Below, one piece after another: positions 7,611 through 14,959 of a DNA stretch of 28,135 bases (its first letter is position 1; each line of letters opens with the position of its first letter). The notes beneath the pieces were generated by a model. It worked only from the letters and a program-made list of their open reading frames with translations. It had not been told where the DNA came from and searched no databases. The position numbers and the translations under genes were made by a program. The stretch spans positions 1-28,135 of the forward strand of contig NZLE01000049.1 of assembly GCA_002692605.1 (NCBI GenBank). The letters are read 5' to 3'. This DNA is from Opitutia bacterium (GTDB taxonomy: Bacteria; Verrucomicrobiota; Verrucomicrobiia; Opitutales; Seribacteraceae).

Positions 7611-9482
7611 ATGAAGCAAAAGATACGCGATTCAGGAATGAAACTCATGCCATTTCGCAGGGTCATCGTTTTCGCACTGCATCTCCTACTTGCCGCTGCC
7701 GCCTTCACAGTCGCCTTTCTCTTGCGCTTTGATTTCGATCCTTCGCAAATCCCCGATCATCACGGGTCGGGATTCTGGATTATTTGCCCCCTTGCCATCC
7801 TTTTAAAGTTAATTGCCCTGCAATATTTTGAAGCCAACCGAGGTTTGTGGCGATATGCGGGGATTTCCGATCTGCTTACCATTGCAAAAGCCTGTGCCGT
7901 GAGTTCGGTCCTGCTCATTTTAGTCGTGGTTATTTTTTACGGTCATGGATTTCCGCGTTCGGTACATATCGTGGACTTTCTGCTCTCTGTGGTCTTCTTC
8001 GGAGGGTTAAGGTTCGCATCCAGGCTTTTTAGGGAGTCCCTGCGTCCCTCCATCCGTAGAAATTCCGGCAAGCCGACTTTAATCATCGGAGCGGGGGACG
8101 TCGGGGAGATTGCCTTGCGGTCCTTGACCAAGGGTTCGCCCGGGTCTTACCAAGTTCTCGGCTTTCTGGATGATGATCCGGAAAAGCAAGGTAAACTGAT
8201 GCATGGGTTTCAAATTCTTGGAAAGGTTTCCGATCTTCCCTCCTTGGTTCGAGAATATGAGATTTCCGAGGTGCTCATAGCCTTTTCGTCCGTTAGTAAA
8301 AAGTTCATTCGGGAAGTGGTTGAGAGTTGCTCCGGCCAAAACGTAGGTTTCCACATCATGCCTCCCATGAAGAGTTACATGTCCGGTGAACTTAACGTCG
8401 AATCAATCAGAAAAGTTAAGGTGGAAGATTTGCTTGGTCGGGACCCCGTCAAGCTTGATCGGGCTCTGGTCGAAGGTCTGCTTGCGGGAAAACGCGTGAT
8501 GATCACGGGCGCAGGTGGTTCCATTGGCGCTGAGATTTCTCGTCAGGTGGCCTCCTTCTCTCCGGAGAAAATCATTATGGTCGATTTTGCTGAAAGCGCT
8601 CTTTTTGAGACTGATTTCGAACTGCAGGAACAGTTCCCCGAAATTGAATCGGTGGCCAATATCGTCAACGTTCGGAATCAAAATGACCTCGAAAAAACCT
8701 TTTCCGAAAATCATCCGCATTGCGTGTTTCATGCTGCGGCTTACAAACACGTTTCCCTGATGGAGCAGCATCCGTCCAATGCCGTGTGCACAAATGTTTT
8801 GGGAACTCGGAACGTTGTGGAGGCAGCCGTTGCCCACAAGGTGGAAAAGTTCGTTTTGATTTCCACCGATAAGGCGGTTAAACCCTCGAACGTGATGGGT
8901 GCGACGAAGCGACTTTGCGAGTTGGTGGTGGCTCGGCAGAGTTCCGAACATACGCAATTCGGCTCGGTTCGGTTCGGCAACGTTTTAGGCAGCAATGGAA
9001 GTGTGATTCCAATATTCGAGAAACAAATTTCAAAAGGCGGACCGGTTCGCGTCACCGACCCTGAAATGACGCGTTATTTTATGACCATCCCAGAAGCCGT
9101 GGAGTTGGTTTTGCAGACCTCTGCCATCGCCGAATCAAATGACGTTTACGTGCTTGATATGGGAAATCCGGTCAAAATCATCGATCTTGCCCGTAATATG
9201 ATCGAATTGTCCGGAATGGTAGTGGATGAAGACATTAAGATCGAAATCATCGGGGCTCGACCGGGTGAGAAAATTCATGAGGAATTGATCACTTATGGGG
9301 AAGATCTTCTCCCGACCAGTGTCAAGAAGATCAAGCTACTCAGGAAAACCGGGAATGCTCCGGGAGGCGATGGGTTTGAAAACAATCTCCGAAAATTGGA
9401 AGAACTTGGCCTCAAAAGAAAGGATGAGGAAGTCAAACAACTCTTGTGGCAGATGATTGCGGAAGATCAGAGCAGCGCCTGA
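7611..9482 (+). CDS. UDP-sugar 4,6-dehydratase, membrane-anchored (WbpM/CapD/FlaA1 family)
   Basis: A 623-residue protein with the WbpM layout: about four N-terminal membrane helices (first ~150 residues), a CoA-binding-like Rossmann domain (LIIGAGDVGE near 158-167) and a C-terminal SDR catalytic domain (MITGAGGSIGAE near 297-308). The active-site segment reads LISTDKAVKPSNVMGATKR, i.e. Ser418, Met429 and Lys433, with Met replacing the usual Tyr. That SMK triad is the known signature of WbpM/FlaA1-type dehydratases, which make UDP-4-keto-6-deoxy-GlcNAc. The start could be ATG 7611, 7638 or 7647; AGGA at 7634-7637 sits 9 bases before 7647, so a shorter N-terminus is possible. It supplies the substrate for the WbpV-like reductase upstream. 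Confidence 0.92.
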   Translation: MKQKIRDSGMKLMPFRRVIVFALHLLLAAAAFTVAFLLRFDFDPSQIPDHHGSGFWIICPLAILLKLIALQYFEANRGLWRYAGISDLLTIAKACAVSSVLLILVVVIFYGHGFPRSVHIVDFLLSVVFFGGLRFASRLFRESLRPSIRRNSGKPTLIIGAGDVGEIALRSLTKGSPGSYQVLGFLDDDPEKQGKLMHGFQILGKVSDLPSLVREYEISEVLIAFSSVSKKFIREVVESCSGQNVGFHIMPPMKSYMSGELNVESIRKVKVEDLLGRDPVKLDRALVEGLLAGKRVMITGAGGSIGAEISRQVASFSPEKIIMVDFAESALFETDFELQEQFPEIESVANIVNVRNQNDLEKTFSENHPHCVFHAAAYKHVSLMEQHPSNAVCTNVLGTRNVVEAAVAHKVEKFVLISTDKAVKPSNVMGATKRLCELVVARQSSEHTQFGSVRFGNVLGSNGSVIPIFEKQISKGGPVRVTDPEMTRYFMTIPEAVELVLQTSAIAESNDVYVLDMGNPVKIIDLARNMIELSGMVVDEDIKIEIIGARPGEKIHEELITYGEDLLPTSVKKIKLLRKTGNAPGGDGFENNLRKLEELGLKRKDEEVKQLLWQMIAEDQSSA

Positions 9483-9551
9483 TCGAATGCCTAAAGTTAT
9501 GGTTATGGGTAAAAGGAAATCCAAGATCATTGGGATCATAAATTCAAAAGC

Positions 9552-10571
9552 ATGAAAATACTCGTTACGGGAGGAGCTGGCTATATTGGCAGTCATACGG
9601 TGCTTAGCCTTTTGGAGGCTGGTTACAAGGTCGTTGTCGTCGACAATTTTTCCAACTCGTCTCCAAAGGCATTGGAGAGAGTGGAGGATTTGACGGGTTG
9701 TGAAATTTTACTGTGCGAGGGTGATTTGACCGAACGATCTTTTTTACGAAAGGTGTTCTCGGATCATCCCGAAATCTCAGCGGTGATCCATTTCGCCGCT
9801 TTCAAAGCGGTTGGGGAATCCACCATCCGCCCTTTGAGTTATTACCATAATAACGTCTCGGGATCGATTGTTCTGCTCGAAGAAATGGAGTCCGCTCAAG
9901 TAAGAAATCTCGTTTTCAGTTCTTCTTGCACGGTTTATGGGGAACCGGAAAATGTACCCATATCCGAAGATTTTCCCACCGGTAAGGTTTCCAGCCCCTA
10001 TGGAAGGACCAAATACATGATGGAAGGGATTATAGCTGATCATAGCTCGGCCAACCCTGCTTTCAAATCAGCGATCCTTCGATATTTCAATCCGGCGGGG
10101 GCTCACTCAAGTGGACGAATAGGTGAGGACCCCCGCGGAGTCCCCGATAATCTGGTTCCCTTCGTGTGCCAGGTGGCTACCGGGAAACTGGAAAAGCTTA
10201 AAATTTTCGGCGGTGATTATCCGACTAGGGACGGGACTGCGGTCCGTGACTATCTTCATGTCGTGGATTTGGCTGAAGCCCACTTGCGGGCTCTTCGAAC
10301 TCTGGAAGGCAGAGAGAAGGGTTTCGTCTGTAATTTGGGCACTGGTAGGGGAGCGTCGGTCTTGGAAGTGATTGCCGCATTCGAACGAGCAACGGGCATT
10401 AGAATACCTTACGAAATCGTAGACCGTAGAGCAGGTGACGTTACGGAAGCATGGGCAGATCCTGCCTATGCGGAGGATTTGTTGAATTGGAAGGCTCGTC
10501 GTACCTTGGAGGAAATGCTGACCGATGCTTGGTGTTGGCAGAGTGGCAACCCCAATGGTTATGGAGATTGA
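9552..10571 (+). CDS. galE: UDP-glucose 4-epimerase
   Basis: A 339-residue SDR enzyme interconverting UDP-Glc/UDP-Gal, and possibly the GlcNAc/GalNAc pair. It shows the full GalE pattern: ILVTGGAGYIGSHT (3-16), VDNFSNS (30-36), FAAFKAVGES (81-90), SSSCTVYGEPE (123-133), catalytic PYGRTK (Tyr150, Lys154), LRYFNPAGAHSSG and the RDGTAVRDYLHVVDLA segment that contacts UDP. Length and spacing match E. coli GalE closely. Start ATG 9552 has no clear Shine-Dalgarno. It closes the polysaccharide cluster after a 69-base gap and supplies galactose-type precursors. The stop codon lies two bases from the stop of the convergent DUF192 gene, with no terminator visible between them. Confidence 0.95.
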   Translation: MKILVTGGAGYIGSHTVLSLLEAGYKVVVVDNFSNSSPKALERVEDLTGCEILLCEGDLTERSFLRKVFSDHPEISAVIHFAAFKAVGESTIRPLSYYHNNVSGSIVLLEEMESAQVRNLVFSSSCTVYGEPENVPISEDFPTGKVSSPYGRTKYMMEGIIADHSSANPAFKSAILRYFNPAGAHSSGRIGEDPRGVPDNLVPFVCQVATGKLEKLKIFGGDYPTRDGTAVRDYLHVVDLAEAHLRALRTLEGREKGFVCNLGTGRGASVLEVIAAFERATGIRIPYEIVDRRAGDVTEAWADPAYAEDLLNWKARRTLEEMLTDAWCWQSGNPNGYGD

Positions 10572-10573
10572 TC

Positions 10574-11098
10574 TTATCCTTGGGGCAAACCATAATCCTC
10601 CGATTTAAAGCCTCTAAGGACAACCATTTTTGCGACTTTCTTGAGATCAAGTCGGTCTCCTATGCGAAGGCCCAACCTGCGGAAATCTCCTCGGTTCAAT
10701 TCCAGAACGAACTGAACTCTCTTCGAGCGGGAAGGAACACCGGATAGGTCAAAGGGTTCTGCGGCATGAATCTCCATTAATATTCCCGTGGGCGAAAAAT
10801 ATCCGATATCCAGTGGGATTCTTGTGTTTTTCATCCAAAAACGTTGGGCAGAGGCTTTTTCGAAAATGAAAAACATACCCTTTCCCTCATCCAAACGATC
10901 CCTATGCATAAGACCTTTGCGCCTTTCCTCGGGAAGCAGGGCCAATTCCGTTTGAATTGAAATTTCACCCACTTGGAGATCGAAAAGCACATTCTTACCA
11001 GCTTTGTTCTCGGGAGATTGCGTTTCCTTGCAACCGAAGCCAAAAAAAACTACGCTTGAACCGATTGCCACAATGCTCAAAACTTTCAATCCTCTCAT
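10574..11098 (-). CDS. DUF192-family lipoprotein
   Basis: A 174-residue protein with a lipoprotein signal peptide (hydrophobic 5-20, lipobox GFGC with Cys23), then the DUF192 core. Characteristic segments are ALLPEERRKGLMHRDRL, GMFFIFEKASAQRFWMKNT, IPLDIGYFSPTG and IHAAEPFD, followed by a VLELNRGDFRRLGLRIGD ending. DUF192 proteins are small exported or lipid-anchored beta-rich proteins without an agreed function. The start ATG (complement of 11096-11098) is nine bases from the ATG of the divergent heptose kinase, so both promoters must overlap the opposite coding sequence. An in-frame TTG three codons in is an alternative start. Confidence 0.88.
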   Translation of the reverse strand: MRGLKVLSIVAIGSSVVFFGFGCKETQSPENKAGKNVLFDLQVGEISIQTELALLPEERRKGLMHRDRLDEGKGMFFIFEKASAQRFWMKNTRIPLDIGYFSPTGILMEIHAAEPFDLSGVPSRSKRVQFVLELNRGDFRRLGLRIGDRLDLKKVAKMVVLRGFKSEDYGLPQG

Positions 11099-11107
11099 AC
11101 CTCATAG

Positions 11108-12064
11108 ATGAAAGAACTTCTCACTAGAATCAAGAGTCTTCGGGTCTTGGTGGTAGGTGACGTGATGCTGGACCGATACGTCAACGGAGAGGTATGTCGC
11201 ATTTCTCCCGAAGCGCCGGTTCCCGTTCTCACCGTAAGGGAAGAAAAAAGTCTTGCTGGCGGAGCCGCGAACGTAGGACTTAATGCGGCATCTCTCGGAG
11301 CCAAAGTTGAAGTGGTCGGATGGTTTGGGAATGATCCTACCGGAAATGAATTGATTGGTTTGCTGGAGGCGGAGGGAATTGCCGTTGAGCGGCAAGCCAA
11401 TGCAGCTGGGATTCCTACGATTTCCAAAACTCGGCTCATGGCATCGAATCAACAGATTTGTAGAGTAGACCGCGAGGAACCGGCTCATCGATACCAACCG
11501 GACGTTTCGAAAATTCGCGATTCCTTGGTTGCAAAAGCCTCCGCTTCGGACTTGGTGATCATTTCCGATTACGGCAAGGGTTTTGTCTCCAACGAATTGA
11601 TTGCATTGCTTCGCTCCAGTTCGTCTTTTTTGGCTGTTGATCCCAAACCCAGTCGTTTGCTTGACTATTCGGCGCCCGATTTGTTGACCCCCAATCGAAA
11701 TGAGGCTTTGGAGCTGGCAGGCCGCTCGAGATTCTCCCATGGAGCCTTCCCCAAAGATGAAATCGTGGCTCAGATTTTTGAAGACTTTTCGCCCGGTAAA
11801 CTTGCCATAACACTGGGCTCGGAAGGCATGCTCTTGGCGGAAGCCGGCAAATCTCTGGAGATGATTCCCACTGCCGCCCGTGAGGTCTTTGACGTTTCCG
11901 GCGCGGGTGATACCGTGATAGCCGCCTTGGCCATGAGCCTCTCTTCCGGTTCGTCATTCATCGAATCCGCTCATTTCGCCAACTTGGCTGCGGGGATCGT
12001 TGTTGGGAAAGTGGGAACTGCAACCGTTTCCCCGGAGGAGATTCTTTCCGTTTCGCATTCATGA
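11108..12064 (+). CDS. rfaE1: D-glycero-beta-D-manno-heptose-7-phosphate kinase (RfaE domain I, stand-alone)
   Basis: A 318-residue PfkB-family kinase matching the N-terminal half of HldE/RfaE: VLVVGDVMLDRYVNGEVCRI (13-32), SPEAPVPVL (33-41), AGGAANVGLNAASLGA (50-65), DYGKGF (154-159), TPNRNEA (194-200) and the PfkB signature DVSGAGDT (262-269, catalytic Asp268). It phosphorylates heptose 7-phosphate at C1 in ADP-heptose synthesis for LPS. The C-terminal nucleotidyltransferase domain of bifunctional HldE is absent, so a separate adenylyltransferase (HldC/RfaE2) should exist elsewhere. The stop overlaps the gmhB start as ATGA, indicating translational coupling. The ATG has almost no space for a leader, given the divergent gene nine bases away. 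Confidence 0.93.
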   Translation: MKELLTRIKSLRVLVVGDVMLDRYVNGEVCRISPEAPVPVLTVREEKSLAGGAANVGLNAASLGAKVEVVGWFGNDPTGNELIGLLEAEGIAVERQANAAGIPTISKTRLMASNQQICRVDREEPAHRYQPDVSKIRDSLVAKASASDLVIISDYGKGFVSNELIALLRSSSSFLAVDPKPSRLLDYSAPDLLTPNRNEALELAGRSRFSHGAFPKDEIVAQIFEDFSPGKLAITLGSEGMLLAEAGKSLEMIPTAAREVFDVSGAGDTVIAALAMSLSSGSSFIESAHFANLAAGIVVGKVGTATVSPEEILSVSHS

Positions 12065-12609
12065 ACAGAGCTGTTTTTCTTGATCGGGATGGAACTCTCA
12101 TTAAAGACGCTCATTATCTCAAGGATCCGGAGCAAATTGAAATTATAGAAGGGGTAGGTTGCTCCCTTGATGCCATCAAGAAATCAGGTTTCGGAATTTT
12201 CATGCATACCAACCAGTCTGGCATTACGCGTGGTTATTATGGATGGGAAGACGTCCGTGCCTGCAATCACCGAATGCTTCAAATGCTCAATCTTCCCGAA
12301 GATTTTTTTGATCAGGTGTGCATCGCTCCGGAGGATCGTTTCGTTCCCGGTGGATTGCGCAAGCCTTCGCCCAAGTTTGAACTGGAAATGATTTCTCGTT
12401 ACGATTTGATGCCTCGCCGGTGTTGGATGGTGGGTGACAAGTGGATTGATGCGGAGACTGGACTGAATGCAGGCATGAGAGCGGCTTTGGTGCAAACCGG
12501 CAAACCCTTGGATGATGATTTGCTTGATCGAGCCGCTTCCTTGTCGGTTGAGGTTTTCACAGGGCTAGAACAATTTGTGGGCCATCTCCTTGAAACAATC
12601 GATGAGTGA
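12061..12609 (+). CDS. gmhB: D-glycero-D-manno-heptose 1,7-bisphosphate 7-phosphatase-like HAD protein
   Basis: A 182-residue HAD-IIIA phosphatase. Motif I is FLDRDGTL (nucleophile Asp8, acid/base Asp10); motif II is TNQSGI; LRKPSP provides the substrate/phosphate Arg-Lys; VGDKWIDAETGLNAG supplies the Mg-binding acidic residues. It would remove the C7 phosphate from heptose 1,7-bisphosphate, directly after the kinase encoded by the overlapping upstream gene. E. coli GmhB carries a structural zinc site (Cys-x-His ... Cys-x-Cys-Arg-Lys-Pro); here the segment reads CIAPEDRFVPGGLRKP, so only the first Cys remains and three ligands are lost. The operon position supports GmhB function; a related HisB-type phosphatase is less likely. 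Confidence 0.87.
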   Translation: MNRAVFLDRDGTLIKDAHYLKDPEQIEIIEGVGCSLDAIKKSGFGIFMHTNQSGITRGYYGWEDVRACNHRMLQMLNLPEDFFDQVCIAPEDRFVPGGLRKPSPKFELEMISRYDLMPRRCWMVGDKWIDAETGLNAGMRAALVQTGKPLDDDLLDRAASLSVEVFTGLEQFVGHLLETIDE

Positions 12610-13162
12610 GAAGACTCCTAGTTCCTGGAGCTTGCTTAAGGATGATCTTCATGCCGATTGTCGAATCTTCGAGATTCGAAAACAGCGCTTTCTTAGAAAT
12701 TCCGATCGTAAGCAGGGAGACTTCTTCGTTCTTGATACGAACGATTGGGTAAACGTTCTCGCCCTCACTTCTGATGATCATTTGGTCATGGTGCGTCAAT
12801 TTCGCTATGGTACGAAAGATTTTTCGCTGGAACCTCCCGGAGGAGTGGTTGAAGATGGAGAGGACCCATCCCTCGCCGGGCAAAGGGAATTGCTGGAAGA
12901 AACCGGTTATTGTGGCAAGAACGCGGAAATCATAGGCTCGGTTTCTCCAAATCCGGCAATCATGTCGAATCGCTGTCATTTTCTTTTGGTTCGAGAAGTG
13001 GAGAAAACCGGAGAGGTTTCCTTTGATCCGAACGAAGAGCTGGTCACTGAACTAGTTTCGGTTTCCGATTTGAAGGATTTGATTCGCCGAGGAAAAATAA
13101 CTCACTCGCTCGCCGTGAACGCAATTTTCCAGCTTCTCCTTGAAATTGGAAAAACCCCTTGA
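12602..13162 (+). CDS. Nudix hydrolase, ADP-ribose pyrophosphatase-like
   Basis: A 186-residue protein with a perfect Nudix box GVVEDGEDPSLAGQRELLEE continuing TGY (pattern Gx5Ex7REUxEExGU), preceded by an N-terminal beta domain of the ADP-ribose pyrophosphatase (NudF-like) subfamily and the MVRQFRYG segment typical of it. It likely hydrolyses ADP-sugars or other nucleoside diphosphate derivatives in the cytoplasm. ATG at 12602 overlaps the gmhB stop by eight bases, so it is the last gene of the heptose operon. A link to ADP-heptose turnover is possible but is only inferred from position. An upstream in-frame TTG (12575) inside gmhB is rejected as start. Confidence 0.86.
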   Translation: MSEKTPSSWSLLKDDLHADCRIFEIRKQRFLRNSDRKQGDFFVLDTNDWVNVLALTSDDHLVMVRQFRYGTKDFSLEPPGGVVEDGEDPSLAGQRELLEETGYCGKNAEIIGSVSPNPAIMSNRCHFLLVREVEKTGEVSFDPNEELVTELVSVSDLKDLIRRGKITHSLAVNAIFQLLLEIGKTP

Positions 13163-13202
13163 ATCCGCCTTTGGGCGAGGAAAGGCCGAACTGCTTTGCT
13201 CC

Positions 13203-13231
13203 TTTACCCAATCGTTCAAAACCGATAGGAT
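13203..13231 (+). promoter_or_regulatory. Candidate promoter of the Lrp/AsnC-type gene
   Basis: TTTACC (13203-13208) and TAGGAT (13226-13231) are 17 bases apart, in the 79-base gap before ATG 13242. Each box matches four of six consensus positions. Initiation would leave almost no leader. Weak support. Confidence 0.25.
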
Positions 13232-13241
13232 ATAGCCCATT

Positions 13242-13724
13242 ATGAGTAACCTTTTGTCCCTGCTTGTCGAGACCGCTGATCCTCGCCCTGAATATTTAGC
13301 CAAAGTTCTTGGGGTTAAACAGGATGAGGTGGAGCGTGAACTGGCGGAATTGCGAGACAGCAAGACGATCCTAGGCTGGATGCCGATCCTGAATCCGGAA
13401 AAATCGGCATCCGAAGAGGTACGAGCTGTGATTGAGGTTAAGATTAGTCCTGAGAGGGAAGGGGGGTTTGACCGAATGGCGCTAAGGATTTCAAGATTCG
13501 AAGAGGTGGAGTCCTGTTACCTGATGTCCGGAGGTTATGATTTGCTGGTTTTCGTTACCGGCAAAACTCTTAACGAGGTTGCCGCTTTTATTTCCGAGCG
13601 ATTGGCAACCATTGAGGGGGTTCTTTCCACCGCAACGCATTTTCTACTCCGACCTTACAAGGAGCGTAAGCAAATGCTCGTTGAAGACGGGCTTCTGGAA
13701 GAGAAGCCACCGGTCAGTCCCTGA
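13242..13724 (+). CDS. Lrp/AsnC-family transcriptional regulator
   Basis: A 160-residue regulator. The N-terminal ~55 residues form a winged-helix-like domain (LLSLLVETADPRPEYLAKVL, then KQDEVERELAELRDSKTILG). From about 65 the alpha-beta sandwich ligand/oligomerisation domain of the AsnC type follows: VRAVIEVKISPE, EEVESCYLMSGGYDLLVFV and EGVLSTATHFLLRPYK. Such proteins sense amino acids and control amino-acid metabolism genes. It lies 6 bases upstream of an aminotransferase gene on the same strand, so it probably co-transcribes with it and may autoregulate. AGGA at 13227-13230 is a modest Shine-Dalgarno 11 bases from the ATG. Confidence 0.87.
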   Translation: MSNLLSLLVETADPRPEYLAKVLGVKQDEVERELAELRDSKTILGWMPILNPEKSASEEVRAVIEVKISPEREGGFDRMALRISRFEEVESCYLMSGGYDLLVFVTGKTLNEVAAFISERLATIEGVLSTATHFLLRPYKERKQMLVEDGLLEEKPPVSP

Positions 13725-13730
13725 TTTCCG

Positions 13731-14924
13731 ATGAACCCAGATCAATTCGTTGCCAATCACGTAAAAAGTCTTCCGCGTTCCGGAATACGAGATTTTTTCG
13801 CGATCGTCCAGGAAATGCCCCAAGCCATATCACTGGGTATCGGGGAACCCGATTTCATAACTCCTTGGAAGATCCGCGAAGCATCCATTTTTGCCTTGGA
13901 AAAAGGAAAGACCTCTTACACCGACAATCGAGGTTTGCTCTCATTGAGAAAGGAAATTTCGAAGTACGTCTCTTCCTTTTTCGGACCCGATTACGATCCG
14001 AGGTCCGAGATTCTTGTAACGGTTGGCGTTTCCGAAGCGATTGACGTTGCCTTGCGGGCCATTCTGAACCCGGGAGATAAGGTTCTTTATCATGAGCCAT
14101 GCTACGTTTCCTACGCCCCAAGCGTAAGCCTTGCCTTTGGGCAGGGAATCCCCGTGGGCACTTCTCCCCAGCAATCCTTCAGCTTGAACCCTGAGGCTTT
14201 TGAGGAAGCTTGGGAACCCGGTTGTAAGATCCTCATGCTTAATTTTCCAACAAATCCGACTGGTGGTACGGCGGACCGCGCCAAACTTGAACGCTTGGCC
14301 AGATTTGCAGTGGAAAAGGATTTGATTGTCATAAGTGATGAGATTTATGCCGAACTTACCTATGAGGGCGAACACGTCAGTTTGGCAGCGCTTCCTGGAA
14401 TGAAGGAACGAACCATTCTGTTGCACGGTTTTTCCAAAGGATTTGCCATGACTGGTTTTAGGGTGGGTTTTGCCTGTGGTCCCGATTGGTTGATCGAGGC
14501 CATGATGAAGATTCACCAATATTGCATGATGTGCGCTCCCATTCTAAGCCAGGAAGCGGCCATCGAAGCCTTGAGGAATGGCACGGAGGATGTCTTGCGC
14601 ATGCGTGATCATTATGCAAAACGCAGAGATTTCATTGTACGCAGATTCAATGAAATGGGTTTGGCCTGTCATCTGCCCAGAGGCTCCTTCTACGCGTTTC
14701 CGAGCGTTGAAGCATACGGTTTGAATGAAGTGGAGTTTTGTCATCGACTCCTTCGTGAGGAAGAGGTCGCGGTTGTACCTGGTACGGCCTTCGGTCCCCA
14801 TGGTCGTAATCACGTACGGGCAAGTTTTTCAACCTCCTACGAAAAACTCGTCGAGGCATCGGAACGGATCGAACGTTTCGCTGAAAGTCTAGCATCCGAA
14901 AAAGTCGATCAAACTGCGGTCTGA
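13731..14924 (+). CDS. Class I/II PLP-dependent aminotransferase
   Basis: A 397-residue fold-type I aminotransferase. Visible residues include the LGIGEPDF N-terminal motif (35-42), YTDNRGLLSLR (63-73), NFPTNPTGG (171-179, with the pyridine-contacting Asn175), ISDEIYAEL (201-209, Asp203, Tyr206) and the PLP lysine in HGFSKGFAMTGFRVG (Lys236). A C-terminal arginine in HVRASFSTS is the expected alpha-carboxylate ligand. It transfers amino groups between an amino acid and 2-oxoglutarate; aspartate, alanine or aromatic substrates are all possible. Adjacency to the Lrp/AsnC regulator suggests amino-acid-responsive expression. The window carries a second class I aminotransferase at 20564-21754 that is clearly different in sequence. 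Confidence 0.9.
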   Translation: MNPDQFVANHVKSLPRSGIRDFFAIVQEMPQAISLGIGEPDFITPWKIREASIFALEKGKTSYTDNRGLLSLRKEISKYVSSFFGPDYDPRSEILVTVGVSEAIDVALRAILNPGDKVLYHEPCYVSYAPSVSLAFGQGIPVGTSPQQSFSLNPEAFEEAWEPGCKILMLNFPTNPTGGTADRAKLERLARFAVEKDLIVISDEIYAELTYEGEHVSLAALPGMKERTILLHGFSKGFAMTGFRVGFACGPDWLIEAMMKIHQYCMMCAPILSQEAAIEALRNGTEDVLRMRDHYAKRRDFIVRRFNEMGLACHLPRGSFYAFPSVEAYGLNEVEFCHRLLREEEVAVVPGTAFGPHGRNHVRASFSTSYEKLVEASERIERFAESLASEKVDQTAV

Positions 14925-14959
14925 AAACCTTTACGGAGTCCCATCCTCCTTCCTTTGAA

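Noticed and set aside
8403..8957. 184-codon minus-strand open frame inside the WbpM-like gene
   Set aside because: Overlaps conserved catalytic coding sequence on the other strand; low-complexity translation with no motif.
13941..14519. 192-codon minus-strand open frame opposite the first aminotransferase
   Set aside because: Same reason: antisense to PLP-enzyme core, no protein-like features.
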